From positions 3,090,001 to 3,154,000 of the forward strand of contig NZ_CP071869.1 of the NCBI RefSeq assembly GCF_017569185.1: DNA of 64,000 nucleotides, given 5' to 3'. The notes below the pieces were generated by a model. It was not told where the DNA came from. It searched no databases and saw only the letters and a program-made list of their open reading frames with translations. Shown one piece after another: positions 16,152-25,827 of the stretch (position 1 is its first letter; each line of letters begins with the position of its first letter). Origin of the DNA: Polaribacter cellanae (GTDB lineage Bacteria > Bacteroidota > Bacteroidia > Flavobacteriales > Flavobacteriaceae). The translations under genes and the position numbers were made by a program.

Positions 16152-16939
16152 TAGAATAGAGGCAAACTAAAGTTTAAGTGATATATTAAACCAACTTGTA
16201 TGTTTAATGCCCATTCGTTATTTTTATTTTCAAAAACGGCAGCTTGCAATCCATCTACTTTATCCGAAAAGAAATATTGATAATTTATTTGAGTCGCTAA
16301 ATCTATATTTTTTGTTAGTTTATAACGAGTTCCAAATCCTATAGAAAATACAAAAGATTCATTGGCACCAACTTCTATATGTCCTTTTTTTTGATATTTC
16401 TCTGGAAATACAGTTATATCGTTTTGCCAATCTCCTAAATCGGAAGTTACTGTGTTGTTAAAAAAGGAGTATTCAAATCCGAATGTAAAATAAGGGTTGA
16501 AAGAAATATCGGAATAAGGATACACAAACTCTTCTAAAGAATGTAAAAAGTACTCTAAATGTACACCAAGATTTATCATTCGAACAGTTCCTTTCATAGA
16601 TCTTAATTGCTCTCCAGCATAACTTTGCTTAGAAGCATAAATTCCATGATGCTTCATCTTTGTTTTAGTTAAATACTGCAAACTGGTTTTTACCATTAAG
16701 TAATTGTGCAAAACATTGTTGGGGTCCCAACGTAAAGTTCTATTGTAAAAACTAAGGTAATGAGCCACTGAAAAGGATATTCCTTGGTTTTTTAATTCGC
16801 TACCAAAATCATTTCTCTCTCCATAATCGGTTTGTAAACTAGTAGAGCCCACAAAACCACCAATATCGTGTGTGTAATGTTGAGCCTTTATTTCTAGAAA
16901 AAAAACAATTACAAATAGAATTGTTGAGGGTTTTTTCAA
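16148..16939 (-). CDS. Outer-membrane beta-barrel-like protein, THC0290_0291 family
   Basis: A 263-residue exported protein with signal peptide MKKPSTILFVIVFFLEIKAQ. The mature part alternates aromatic and polar residues in short strands (INLGVHLEYFLH, YFTFGFEYSFFN, FVFSIGFGTRYKLTKNID, INYQYFFSDKVDGLQAA) and ends in Phe-Tyr after NIQVGLIYHLNFSLPLFY, consistent with an outer-membrane beta-barrel. The opening HDIGGFVGSTSLQTDYGERNDF is the part I associate with the THC0290_0291 family of Flavobacteriaceae, which has no known function. A TATCTTTG element lies 27 bases upstream (16966-16973). Confidence 0.7.
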   Translation of the reverse strand: MKKPSTILFVIVFFLEIKAQHYTHDIGGFVGSTSLQTDYGERNDFGSELKNQGISFSVAHYLSFYNRTLRWDPNNVLHNYLMVKTSLQYLTKTKMKHHGIYASKQSYAGEQLRSMKGTVRMINLGVHLEYFLHSLEEFVYPYSDISFNPYFTFGFEYSFFNNTVTSDLGDWQNDITVFPEKYQKKGHIEVGANESFVFSIGFGTRYKLTKNIDLATQINYQYFFSDKVDGLQAAVFENKNNEWALNIQVGLIYHLNFSLPLFY

Positions 16940-17003
16940 GATTCAGGGGTCTTAAGTATAGACTCAAAGATAAAAAAAAATTAAGTAATTATATAATGTT
17001 AAG

Positions 17004-18620
17004 TTATTTTACAGAAAATGTTTCGAAAACATAGTTGTTTGCTCTTAAATCTATTTGAGTTTCGTAATAAATAACTTTCTCTGGCTGTTTCATTTTTAGG
17101 AAGTTACCTGTATCCCAGATATTGTTTTTATTACGATCGATAATTGCTCTAAAAATATAAGATTTAGGCTCTAATAAATCGAAAACTAAATTTTCGGAGC
17201 TTTTTATATAGCGTCTTTCTATAATTTTATTCTTTTCTTTTATAGAAATAAGATCTATTATTAAGTTCTCGTTATTAGAATTTACTACGTTTAATGTTAT
17301 TTTTCCATAGTCTTCTATTTCTTGCGTTCTAAAATTAAATTTTAAAGTATCTATAGATGTTTCATAAATGTCGGTTACAGCTTTTGGGAGTAACTTTAAA
17401 TTGTAGGTATTCTTTTGTTTTTTGTCAAAAATAATTCCTAATTTATTCTCTTTTTTAGAATTGAAAATAGTAAAAGGAACTTTTAAAGTATCGGAATCTA
17501 TTAAAGATATTTTACTCGTATCTATTTTTGTTAGAGGATTGTTTGTTTTAAGAAATAGGGTGTCTCTAAAATGTAATAACCTACTTGAAGGAAAACTAAC
17601 AGATAGAGAATCTATCTTTTTTTTTCTTAATCGAACAGTTACTGTGTCTATAAAAATATCGTTGGTAATTGTAAAATTTAGAGAATCTACATCAATGGGT
17701 GTAAACCAATAATTAAGAGTGTCTTTATCAACTTCAAAACGAGAAATACTTTTAAAAGAATCTGGAACTTTAGATAATAAATTTACTTTTAAATCTTTAA
17801 TTTTTCCTTCGTAACCAAACTGAATTTTACCTTTTGTAACCTCTTTTCCTCGCCTAAATTGATAGGGTTGTACTTCCTTAAAAAGAGTAATAGGTTCCGA
17901 AAGAATACTATCTTTAGGTAAAGAAATTGTATCGTTATAAAAACCAATTTTATCTAATTTAGGGTTAAATAGGTAGTCGCTAGAACTTTCTTGTAATGCC
18001 ATTAATCGATATTTGCCCTCTTTAAGATTACTAAAATTAAAAACAGTTGTATCTAATGCAGATGTTACATAATTTGGTTTTTGCTTATAAATAAGAGAAT
18101 CTGTATAAGTGCTATCAATTCTATATAAAACAATATTCGTTTTTTTAGGCTTTTCTTTAAAGAAAGCATCTTTTAATTCTCCTGAAGTTTTCAAAGAATC
18201 TATATAAGTACCTGTAGAAAAGACATATTTAAAACCTTCTAAAACATTACTCTCATTATTGTCTTCAACAGCATTTCCGAAATTAAAAATGTAAGTTGTG
18301 TTAGAAGCTAAAGTATCTAAAATTTCAATTTTTAAAAATTTACTAGCGGCTCCTTGTGGAGTTACCAAAAGCGGATTTTTCAAAGGAGGAGAAACCACCA
18401 ATTGTTTATTTAAGTCTTTTAACTTTATAAACTCATTAAAGTATAATTCTACTTCTTTTGCTTTAAAATTGATGGATTTGTAAGGCGGATTTGAGGTTAC
18501 AAACAAAGGAGCATCTTCATCTTTAGGACCACCATCTGGTCTTCCAGTTTTTGCACAACTACTAATTAAGACAGCAAAAAAAAGTAAAAAAATAATTTTT
18601 TTAGAAAATATCACAAACAA
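17004..18620 (-). CDS. Ig-like-domain lipoprotein
   Basis: A 538-residue lipoprotein. The signal peptide ends in the lipobox VLISSC (Cys near residue 22), followed by AKTGRPDGGPKDEDAP and an SbsA-type Ig-like domain with NPPYKSINFKAKEVELYFNEFIKL (about 45-70) and TYIFNFGNAVEDNNE. Later segments are predicted beta-rich, and the C-terminus has DRNKNNIWDTGNFLK, a calcium-loop-like pattern. This architecture is common in Bacteroidota envelope proteins without a defined role. No ATG is available near the start; TTG at 18620 or GTG at 18614 both leave a full signal peptide, so the exact start is uncertain. Confidence 0.8.
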   Translation of the reverse strand: MFVIFSKKIIFLLFFAVLISSCAKTGRPDGGPKDEDAPLFVTSNPPYKSINFKAKEVELYFNEFIKLKDLNKQLVVSPPLKNPLLVTPQGAASKFLKIEILDTLASNTTYIFNFGNAVEDNNESNVLEGFKYVFSTGTYIDSLKTSGELKDAFFKEKPKKTNIVLYRIDSTYTDSLIYKQKPNYVTSALDTTVFNFSNLKEGKYRLMALQESSSDYLFNPKLDKIGFYNDTISLPKDSILSEPITLFKEVQPYQFRRGKEVTKGKIQFGYEGKIKDLKVNLLSKVPDSFKSISRFEVDKDTLNYWFTPIDVDSLNFTITNDIFIDTVTVRLRKKKIDSLSVSFPSSRLLHFRDTLFLKTNNPLTKIDTSKISLIDSDTLKVPFTIFNSKKENKLGIIFDKKQKNTYNLKLLPKAVTDIYETSIDTLKFNFRTQEIEDYGKITLNVVNSNNENLIIDLISIKEKNKIIERRYIKSSENLVFDLLEPKSYIFRAIIDRNKNNIWDTGNFLKMKQPEKVIYYETQIDLRANNYVFETFSVK

Positions 18621-18661
18621 TAAATTTTGTACAAATTAACAATTTATTTTTTATTTAAAAA

Positions 18662-19357
18662 TTATAAATTTAACTCTGTATAACCAATTGTTAAAAAACT
18701 AATTTTAATATTTTCTGTTTTTTGAAGTTCTTTCGCACACGCTTCTAAAGTTGCACCAGTAGTAATAACATCATCTACAATTAAAACATGTTTGTTTCTT
18801 AACGAATTGTAATCTGTTAACAAAAATTTGGTATCGTTATTTGTAAATCTTTCAAAACGAGATTGTAAGGTTTGTGTTTTAGAAGACGATATTCTTGTTA
18901 AAACATGTTCGTTAAAAGGAATTTGTAAGTATTTACCAACAGTTTGTCCAAATTTACTTACTTGATTGTAACCTCTTTCGCGCTTTTTTTTGGGATGTAA
19001 AGGCACAGGAATAATACAATCTACATCACTAAATTTTTTGTTTTCTTTTAACATTTCTCCTAGCCAATTACCAAAGAAAACACCAATATCTTCGTTTCCT
19101 TTGTATTTTAATTCGTGAATTAATTTTTTAGAAATCCCTTCTTTTCTATAAAATAATAAAGAATATGCTTTTTCCACAGCAATTCTTCCATAAAAGATTT
19201 TTGCTACTTTATTTTCTCTATAATTGTTGAAGTTTGTTAGCGGTAAATCATGTCTGCAAAACGTACATAAAATGGATTCGTTTTCAATTAACTGAGCATC
19301 GCAATTTGCACATAACCTAGGATAAAAAAGTTGAAAAAAATCTGTTAATATATTCAT
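18662..19357 (-). CDS. comF: ComF family phosphoribosyltransferase-like protein
   Basis: A 231-residue protein with the ComF layout: an N-terminal zinc-ribbon CxxC...CxxC (CANCDAQLIENESILCTFC, about residues 16-34), a middle segment ELKYKGNEDIGVFFGNWL, the basic VPLHPKKKRERGYNQV and the PRPP-binding loop VLIVDDVITTGATLEAC. ComF relatives take part in DNA uptake in naturally competent bacteria; in other genomes the family is called GntX. It follows the Ig-like lipoprotein gene's upstream region by about 40 bases on the same strand. Competence is not otherwise evident in this window. Confidence 0.9.
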   Translation of the reverse strand: MNILTDFFQLFYPRLCANCDAQLIENESILCTFCRHDLPLTNFNNYRENKVAKIFYGRIAVEKAYSLLFYRKEGISKKLIHELKYKGNEDIGVFFGNWLGEMLKENKKFSDVDCIIPVPLHPKKKRERGYNQVSKFGQTVGKYLQIPFNEHVLTRISSSKTQTLQSRFERFTNNDTKFLLTDYNSLRNKHVLIVDDVITTGATLEACAKELQKTENIKISFLTIGYTELNL

Positions 19358-19439
19358 TTTAATGTAAATGATTCATTTTAAAGATACTATAAAATTTATA
19401 GTTTGTTGATTTTTTTTTGAAATAATCTCTTTTTAAGGT

Positions 19440-19646
19440 GAAAATTCGTGAATTCGTGGTATTTTTAATAATTGATGATTTCGTAAATTCTAAAAATAAA
19501 GAAATTTTTTCACTCATTTTTTTCAGATATAAAAGATAAAATAGAGTCACTAAAATTTTTCAATTTTAAAAGAAATTAGCAATATTTCATTTTTAAATAA
19601 TCGTTAAATAATAGAAAAATTCGTGAATTTGTGGCATTTTAATAAT
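19440..19646. repeat. Pair of direct repeats with AATTCGTG motifs
   Basis: Two near copies (about 19440-19472 and 19615-19646) share ATTCGTGAATT then GTGG and an ATTTTTAATAAT-like tail. They account for much of the 365-base gap between comF and glyQS; I see no gene in it. Repeats with this core are, from memory, common in flavobacterial intergenic DNA. Confidence 0.6.
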
Positions 19647-19684
19647 CATAAGGTTATCAACCTTAAAAACACGTTGTTTTTTTA

Positions 19685-19714
19685 TTGAAAAAGTTTTGTA
19701 AACGTTTATCTTTG
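19685..19714 (+). promoter_or_regulatory. Promoter of glyQS
   Basis: TTG at 19685-19687, 19 bases, then TATCTTTG at 19707-19714: a full match to the Bacteroidota TTG-N17-23-TAnnTTTG pattern. The start codon lies only 8 bases beyond the -7 box, so the transcript should be nearly leaderless. Confidence 0.7.
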
Positions 19715-19722
19715 TCGGCATT

Positions 19723-21264
19723 ATGGCAAAACAAGAAGATCAATTTAAAAAGGTATTATCGCATGCGAAGGAATATGGGTATGTATTTCAATCGAGCGAA
19801 ATTTACGACGGATTAAGTGCAGTTTACGACTACGCTCAAAATGGAGTAGAATTAAAGAAAAATATAAGAGATTACTGGTGGAAAGCAATGGTGCAAATGC
19901 ACGAAAATATTGTGGGAATAGATGCTGCAATTTTAATGCACCCAACTACTTGGAAAGCTTCTGGACATGTAGATGCTTTTAACGATCCTTTAATTGATAA
20001 TAAAGATTCTAAAAAACGTTACAGAGCAGATGTTTTAGTGGAAGATTTTAGAGAGAAAATATCTGAGAAAATTCAAAAAGATATCGATAAAGCTAAAAAA
20101 CGTTTTGGAGATGCTTTTAACGAGGAGGAGTTTAGAAATACGAACCCAAATGTTTTGCGTCGTCAAAAACAAATGGACGAGATTACTGCTGAATTAACGA
20201 GAGTTCAGGAAGAAGGTGATTTGGTTGGTTTTAGAGAATTAATTATAGACTTAGGAATCAATTGCCCAGTTTCTGGTTCAAAAAATTGGACGGAAGTAAA
20301 GCAATTCAATTTAATGTTTGGAACTCAAATTGGAGCATCCTCAGAAAATTCTACACAAGTATATTTACGACCTGAAACTGCGCAAGGTATTTTTGTAAAT
20401 TTCTTAAATGTTCAAAAAACGGGAAGGATGAAAATTCCTTTTGGAATCGCGCAAACAGGTAAAGCTTTTAGAAATGAGATTGTTGCAAGACAATTTATTT
20501 TTAGAATGCGTGAATTCGAACAAATGGAAATGCAATTTTTTGTAAAACCAGGAACGCAAAAAGAGTGGTATAATAAGTGGAAAGAAACACGGTTAAAATG
20601 GCATTTATCATTAGGAATGGGAGCAGAGAATTATCGTTTTCACGACCATGATAAATTAGCACATTATGCAGATGCAGCAGCAGATATCGAGTTTAAATTT
20701 CCATTTGGTTTTAAGGAATTAGAAGGGATTCATTCAAGAACAGATTTCGATTTAAAAGCGCACGAAGAATATTCAGGAAAGAAATTGCAATATTTCGATC
20801 ACGAAGAAAACAAAAGTTATGTACCTTATGTAGTGGAAACTTCAATAGGTTTAGATAGAATGTTTTTAGCTGTTTTCTCTAATTCTTTACAAGAAGAAAC
20901 ATTAGAAAACGGAACAACAAGAACTGTTTTAAAATTGCCAGCAGTTTTAGCACCTTTTAAAGTAGCTATTTTTCCGTTAGTTAAAAAAGACGGTTTGCCA
21001 GAAGTTGCACGTAAGATTATGAATGATCTTAAATGGGATTTTAATGTATTTTATGATGAAAAAGATGCAGTTGGAAAGCGTTACAGAAGACAAGATGCAG
21101 CAGGAACACCATTTTGTATTACTGTAGATCACGATACTTTAGAAGATAATTCTGTAACAATTCGTCATAGAGATACTATGGAGCAAAAACGTGTTGCTAT
21201 TGCCGATTTAAAAGAGCTTATAAAAGCAGCAGTAGATGTAAAAACTTGGTTACAGAAAATGTAG
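19723..21264 (+). CDS. glyQS: Glycine--tRNA ligase (dimeric class II type)
   Basis: A 513-residue single-chain glycyl-tRNA synthetase that charges tRNA-Gly. Class II signatures are visible: motif 2 region GIAQTGKAFRNEIVARQFIFRMREFEQME, the glycine-pocket LRPETAQGIFVNF, and motif 3 near SIGLDRMFLAVF. The anticodon-binding domain includes LAPFKVAIFPLVKKDG and ends with VTIRHRDTMEQKRV. It is the GRS1-like alpha-2 form rather than separate GlyQ and GlyS chains. It is a single gene with its own promoter and a bidirectional terminator downstream. Confidence 0.96.
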   Translation: MAKQEDQFKKVLSHAKEYGYVFQSSEIYDGLSAVYDYAQNGVELKKNIRDYWWKAMVQMHENIVGIDAAILMHPTTWKASGHVDAFNDPLIDNKDSKKRYRADVLVEDFREKISEKIQKDIDKAKKRFGDAFNEEEFRNTNPNVLRRQKQMDEITAELTRVQEEGDLVGFRELIIDLGINCPVSGSKNWTEVKQFNLMFGTQIGASSENSTQVYLRPETAQGIFVNFLNVQKTGRMKIPFGIAQTGKAFRNEIVARQFIFRMREFEQMEMQFFVKPGTQKEWYNKWKETRLKWHLSLGMGAENYRFHDHDKLAHYADAAADIEFKFPFGFKELEGIHSRTDFDLKAHEEYSGKKLQYFDHEENKSYVPYVVETSIGLDRMFLAVFSNSLQEETLENGTTRTVLKLPAVLAPFKVAIFPLVKKDGLPEVARKIMNDLKWDFNVFYDEKDAVGKRYRRQDAAGTPFCITVDHDTLEDNSVTIRHRDTMEQKRVAIADLKELIKAAVDVKTWLQKM

Positions 21265-21300
21265 CTTTTACTCCACAGATTTTTAACTTTATCACAAAAA

Positions 21301-21344
21301 AAATAAGGATAATCTTTTCAGATTAAGATTACCCTTATTTTTTT
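21301..21344. terminator. Bidirectional terminator after glyQS
   Basis: AAATAAGG-AT-AATCTT pairs with AAGATT-AC-CCTTATTT and is flanked by A and T runs on the two sides, between convergent glyQS and the lipoprotein gene. Confidence 0.8.
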
Positions 21345-21364
21345 GTTAAGTTTTCTAATGTTAA

Positions 21365-21757
21365 TTATACACGTGTATAAACTTGTGTTTTACCTTCTGT
21401 AGTAATTGTAAGTTTATTACCATCAATTTTGTATACAGACTCAGTAGTATTTTCTTTCCCATCACTTGTAACTGTAATAACTGTTAATTTATTACCAGAT
21501 GTAGTATATTTACCATTTGTGTTTTGTATAATTTTTTTTCCTTGTCTTAGAATTTCTGCTTCTGAAGATAAAGTGCCATTTGGTAAAAAGGTTACTTTTT
21601 GTTTACTAATATAGGTGTCTTTAGGATTTGCTGGTTTATCGGCTTTTAGTTCCCAAGACCCAATAATGGTAATTTCATTATCTTCATTATTATTATCTGA
21701 ACTACAAGAGCTAAATGTGGCTACAAACGCGAATAATATAAATGCTATTTTTTTCAT
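21365..21757 (-). CDS. Lipocalin-like lipoprotein
   Basis: A 130-residue lipoprotein: signal peptide MKKIAFILFAFVATFSSCSS with the lipid-modified Cys at about residue 18, an Asn/Asp-rich linker, and then a small beta-barrel sequence starting IIGSWELKADKPANPKD and continuing with repeating strands (KVTFLPNGTLSSEAEI, GKYTTSGNKLTVITV, VYKIDGNKLTITTEG). This is the lipocalin-like 'GSW' type widely seen in Flavobacteriaceae. The ligand is unknown. A TATTTTTG element lies about 31 bases upstream on the minus strand (21788-21795). Confidence 0.82.
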   Translation of the reverse strand: MKKIAFILFAFVATFSSCSSDNNNEDNEITIIGSWELKADKPANPKDTYISKQKVTFLPNGTLSSEAEILRQGKKIIQNTNGKYTTSGNKLTVITVTSDGKENTTESVYKIDGNKLTITTEGKTQVYTRV

Positions 21758-22160
21758 AATTTTAATTTAATATAGATTAATTTTCGGCAAAAATAAAATG
21801 AAAAAATATAAAATGGTAATAAATATTTGATAATTTTTAGTTAAATTTATATCTATCTAATAGTTTACATATGGCTATTCTTTATTAGAAACGACAGCTG
21901 TTGTGCTTCAATTTAAAATATAGATTTAAATATAGTTATCTATTTTTTTTGTGTTATTTCGACGATAGGAGAAATCTTATAATTTATAACCGCAATTTGT
22001 AAAATTCCTCTTCCTGCGTTATTCTTTAGATTAGTAAAATGAAATAATTACTTAAAATAAAAATATTTAAACAACTAGCAATCAGTTGGTGGTGGTGTGT
22101 TTGCCTTGCGTTACAAGGAAAGTAAATACAAATCAATACCTAATTATTTAGGCATATTTT
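21758..22160. other. Intergenic region without a recognisable gene
   Basis: AT-rich sequence upstream of the lipoprotein gene. It contains a degraded dispersed repeat (about 21953-22033, starting GTTATTTCGACGATAGGAG) and a small perfect hairpin CCTTG-cgtta-CAAGG near 22105-22119. I see no coding frame with family-like content. Confidence 0.5.
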
Positions 22161-22162
22161 AA

Positions 22163-22203
22163 AGAAAAAAATCCGTTAGAATTATTTTTCTAACGGATTT
22201 TTA
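22163..22203 (-). terminator. Terminator of groES-groEL
   Basis: AAATCCGTTAGAA pairs with TTCTAACGGATTT with A/T runs on both sides; for the minus strand it comes 109 bases after the groEL stop. Confidence 0.75.
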
Positions 22204-22311
22204 TATTTAACCTTTTTTTGAGGTTTCTCCATAAGTCGAAATTACAAAAGAAAGAGTAAAAATAGTTATTTCACACAAAAATGAAATAAATTATCTGCAA
22301 CGATTCGTTGC

Positions 22312-23976
<1,665 letters not shown>

Positions 23977-24041
23977 TCACTAGGAATAAATAGTTATTTT
24001 ATTTTTTCAGTTAGTTTTCCTTTTTTTTGGAAAGGTTAGGA

Positions 24042-24317
24042 TTAGATAATTGCTAAGATGTCGCTTTCACGCATCATTAAATAATCTTTTCCTTCTAATT
24101 TTAAGTCTGTACCACCATATTTGCTATACAAAACAGTGTCGCCAACTTTTACAGTTAAAGGCTCGTCTACTTTACCATTTCCAATGGCTACAACAGTTCC
24201 TTGTTGCGGTTTTTCTTTTGCATTATCTGGTATAATTAATCCAGACGCTGTTTTTGTTTCTGCTGGAGCAGGTTCTACAAGAACTCTGTCTGCTAAAGGT
24301 TTAATGTTTAATCCCAT
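24042..24317 (-). CDS. groES: Co-chaperonin GroES (10 kDa)
   Basis: A 91-residue cap for the GroEL ring. It contains [21 protein letters not shown] (with the mobile loop rich in Thr/Ala/Gly), [43 protein letters not shown] and the closing RESDILAII, all canonical. It is the first gene of the groES-groEL operon. No CIRCE (TTAGCACTC...GAGTGCTAA) is present upstream; instead a promoter flanked by a GTCAG / CTGAC inverted pair is found at 24366-24400. Confidence 0.97.
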   Translation of the reverse strand: MGLNIKPLADRVLVEPAPAETKTASGLIIPDNAKEKPQQGTVVAIGNGKVDEPLTVKVGDTVLYSKYGGTDLKLEGKDYLMMRESDILAII

Positions 24318-24365
24318 TTTTTTATAAATTTTGATTAATTAAATAATTTTTATAGTTGTTACATA

Positions 24366-24400
24366 GTCAGAAATTATGCCATTACAAGAAAACTGACAAT
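24366..24400 (-). promoter_or_regulatory. groES promoter with flanking inverted pentamers
   Basis: On the minus strand TTG (24400-24398), a 20-base gap, then TAATTTCTG gives a near fit to TTG / TAnnTTTG. GTCAG (24397-24393) and CTGAC (24370-24366) form an inverted pair 22 bases apart that brackets the promoter, as an operator might. The same stretch also reads GG-N10-GA, one base from the sigma54 GG-N10-GC spacing. Which of these is real cannot be decided from one sequence. Confidence 0.45.
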
Positions 24401-24436
24401 TTTTCGCTGATTCTTTTTTTGATTAAAATATGGAAC

Positions 24437-24473
24437 AAAAAAAATGCCAACGTGTCATTCACATTGGCATTTT
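24437..24473 (-). terminator. Terminator downstream of secG
   Basis: AATGCCAA with CGTG pairs with CAC and TTGGCATT; on the minus strand it is followed by eight T. It ends the secG transcript before groES. Confidence 0.8.
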
Positions 24474-24486
24474 AAGTATCCTAAAA

Positions 24487-24549
24487 TTCTAACTCTTTAA
24501 AAAGTTTTCGAACCCGAGTAAAAGTCACTTACCTGAGAGAAAGCTAGAA
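24487..24549 (-). ncRNA. Candidate structured 3' UTR or small RNA after secG
   Basis: Between the secG stop and its terminator is a block with nested pairing: TTCTA (24487-24491) with TAGAA (24545-24549), CTTT (24495-24498) with AAAG (24540-24543), and an inner GTAA / TTAC hairpin beside a GGGTTCGAA-like string. It could be the body of a processed small RNA or just a stable 3' end. I do not match it to a named RNA family. Confidence 0.35.
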
Positions 24550-24557
24550 TAAAATTT

Positions 24558-24890
24558 TTATAAGCTGTCGTTTGTGGTTGTTGTAGAATTTGTTGGAGCA
24601 GGAGTTGTACTCTCAATACCATCTAGTGTATTGTCTAATTTAAAGTTATTGTCTCCACCTCTTGGAATCGCTACATTTGCTAATAAAATTAAAGCAAACA
24701 TTGCAATTGCTAAGGTCCAGGTTGTGTTATCTAAAAATTTATTTGTGTTTTGCACACCTCCTAAAGACTGTGCTCCACCACCACCAAAAGAAGAAGACAA
24801 ACCTCCACCTTTAGGATTTTGTACCATAACTATTAAGATTAAAGCGATTGCTACAATCAAAATTAGAATTAAAAATGCTGTATAACTCAT
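24558..24890 (-). CDS. secG: Preprotein translocase subunit SecG
   Basis: A 110-residue membrane protein with two hydrophobic helices (about 4-24 and 58-80) separated by the conserved SecG loop MVQNPKGGGLSSSFGGGGAQSLGG and followed by FLDNTTWTLAIAM. It aids SecYEG-SecA protein export. The tail is rich in Thr/Ser/Pro. Its start overlaps the stop of the TPR gene (ATGA, 4 bases), showing translational coupling in the miaB-lptE-secG cluster. Confidence 0.95.
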   Translation of the reverse strand: MSYTAFLILILIVAIALILIVMVQNPKGGGLSSSFGGGGAQSLGGVQNTNKFLDNTTWTLAIAMFALILLANVAIPRGGDNNFKLDNTLDGIESTTPAPTNSTTTTNDSL

Positions 24891-25642
24891 GATTTATTTT
24901 TTTGTAAAATTTGTACTCTTTTAATTTGGTCTGCAAAGAAACCACTTTTTTCTGGATATTTCAAACTTAAAATTCTATAAGCTTGTATGGCATTATTGTA
25001 CTTTTTTTGTTCTAAATAAACTTTTGCTAAAGTCTCTGTCATTAAAGCTGCATCTTGCTCGTTTTTAGTAATAGGAACAGCAAATTTTTTATCTTTAGGA
25101 AGTGGTTCTATTTTAGGGTTATTCTGAATAAATTTGTCTATTAATTCTTCTTTTTTAGGAAGTTTTTTTATTGTAGATTTCTCTTCTCTAACGATTGGTT
25201 TTTTTGTTGAAAGTTGCAACCATTGGTTAAAAGAATGATTTTCGTTTGGAGAAAAAGCAATTGGTTTTCCAATTTTTAAGGTTTTTTCTGCTGCTTTAGA
25301 AATCGAAGTAACATTTTCTTCAATATTTAAAATTGATTTTTCTTCGGGATTTTTTTCTGAAATTTTTTCTGAAATTTGTTGATGTATATTTTCTTTCTGC
25401 GAACTAAAATTGGAAGCTGTAATATAATTGAATAATACAGTTCTGTCAGTGGTGTAACCAGCAGTAACTTTTAATTCGTTGTTATATTTAAAACTATCTA
25501 AATTCTTTAATCCTTTTAAATATAAAACCCTTGCAGATTGAAAAAACGGGTGTTTTTCGACAATAGATTTTAACTCAACAGTTTCTAATTGCTGAATTTC
25601 CTTTTTGTTTTCTAATATGTCTAAAAACGTATCTTCTTTCAA
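24887..25642 (-). CDS. Tetratricopeptide-like protein between lptE and secG
   Basis: A 251-residue soluble protein with no signal peptide. The C-terminal 60 or so residues (AALMTETLAKVYLEQKKYNNAIQAYRILSLKYPEKSGFFADQIKRV) form one or two TPR units; an earlier helical segment (LKSIVEKHPFFQSARVLYLKGLK) may be another. The middle is charged and probably unstructured. Proteins like this sit at this place in many flavobacterial lptE-secG clusters, but the function is unknown. It overlaps secG by 4 bases. A long heptamer array separates it from lptE. Confidence 0.8.
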   Translation of the reverse strand: MKEDTFLDILENKKEIQQLETVELKSIVEKHPFFQSARVLYLKGLKNLDSFKYNNELKVTAGYTTDRTVLFNYITASNFSSQKENIHQQISEKISEKNPEEKSILNIEENVTSISKAAEKTLKIGKPIAFSPNENHSFNQWLQLSTKKPIVREEKSTIKKLPKKEELIDKFIQNNPKIEPLPKDKKFAVPITKNEQDAALMTETLAKVYLEQKKYNNAIQAYRILSLKYPEKSGFFADQIKRVQILQKNKS

Positions 25643-25700
25643 TTTTAAATTTTTATTTCTCGCAAAGTTGTGAGATTTTTCCTAGCAAAGTCGCATTTTT

Positions 25701-25826
25701 TTCTAACTTCTAACTTCTAACTTCTAACTTCTAACTTCTAACTTCCAACTTCTAACTTCTAACTTCCAACTTCTAACTTCTAACTTCTAACTTCTAACTT
25801 CTAACTTCCAACTTCCAACTTCCAAA
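25701..25826. repeat. Tandem heptamer array, 17 full copies
   Basis: The unit TTCTAAC is repeated without interruption 17 times from 25701 to 25819, plus a partial eighteenth copy. Copies 7, 10, 16 and 17 (and the partial one) read TTCCAAC. The array begins 2 bases after the lptE stop codon on the minus strand and ends 58 bases before the start of the TPR gene. Confidence 0.97.
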
Positions 25827-25827
25827 T

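Noticed and set aside
19359..19550. A 63-codon minus-strand gene before comF
   Set aside because: It is covered by AATTCGTG direct-repeat sequence and its translation is low-complexity Lys/Phe text.
24318..24420. CIRCE element upstream of groES
   Set aside because: No TTAGCACTC / GAGTGCTAA pair is present; only a GTCAG / CTGAC pair.
24487..24549. tRNA with a GGGTTCGAA-like T arm after secG
   Set aside because: No acceptor, D or anticodon stems can be built around it.
25701..25826. CRISPR array
   Set aside because: The repeat unit is 7 bases with no spacers and no cas genes are nearby; it is a simple tandem array.
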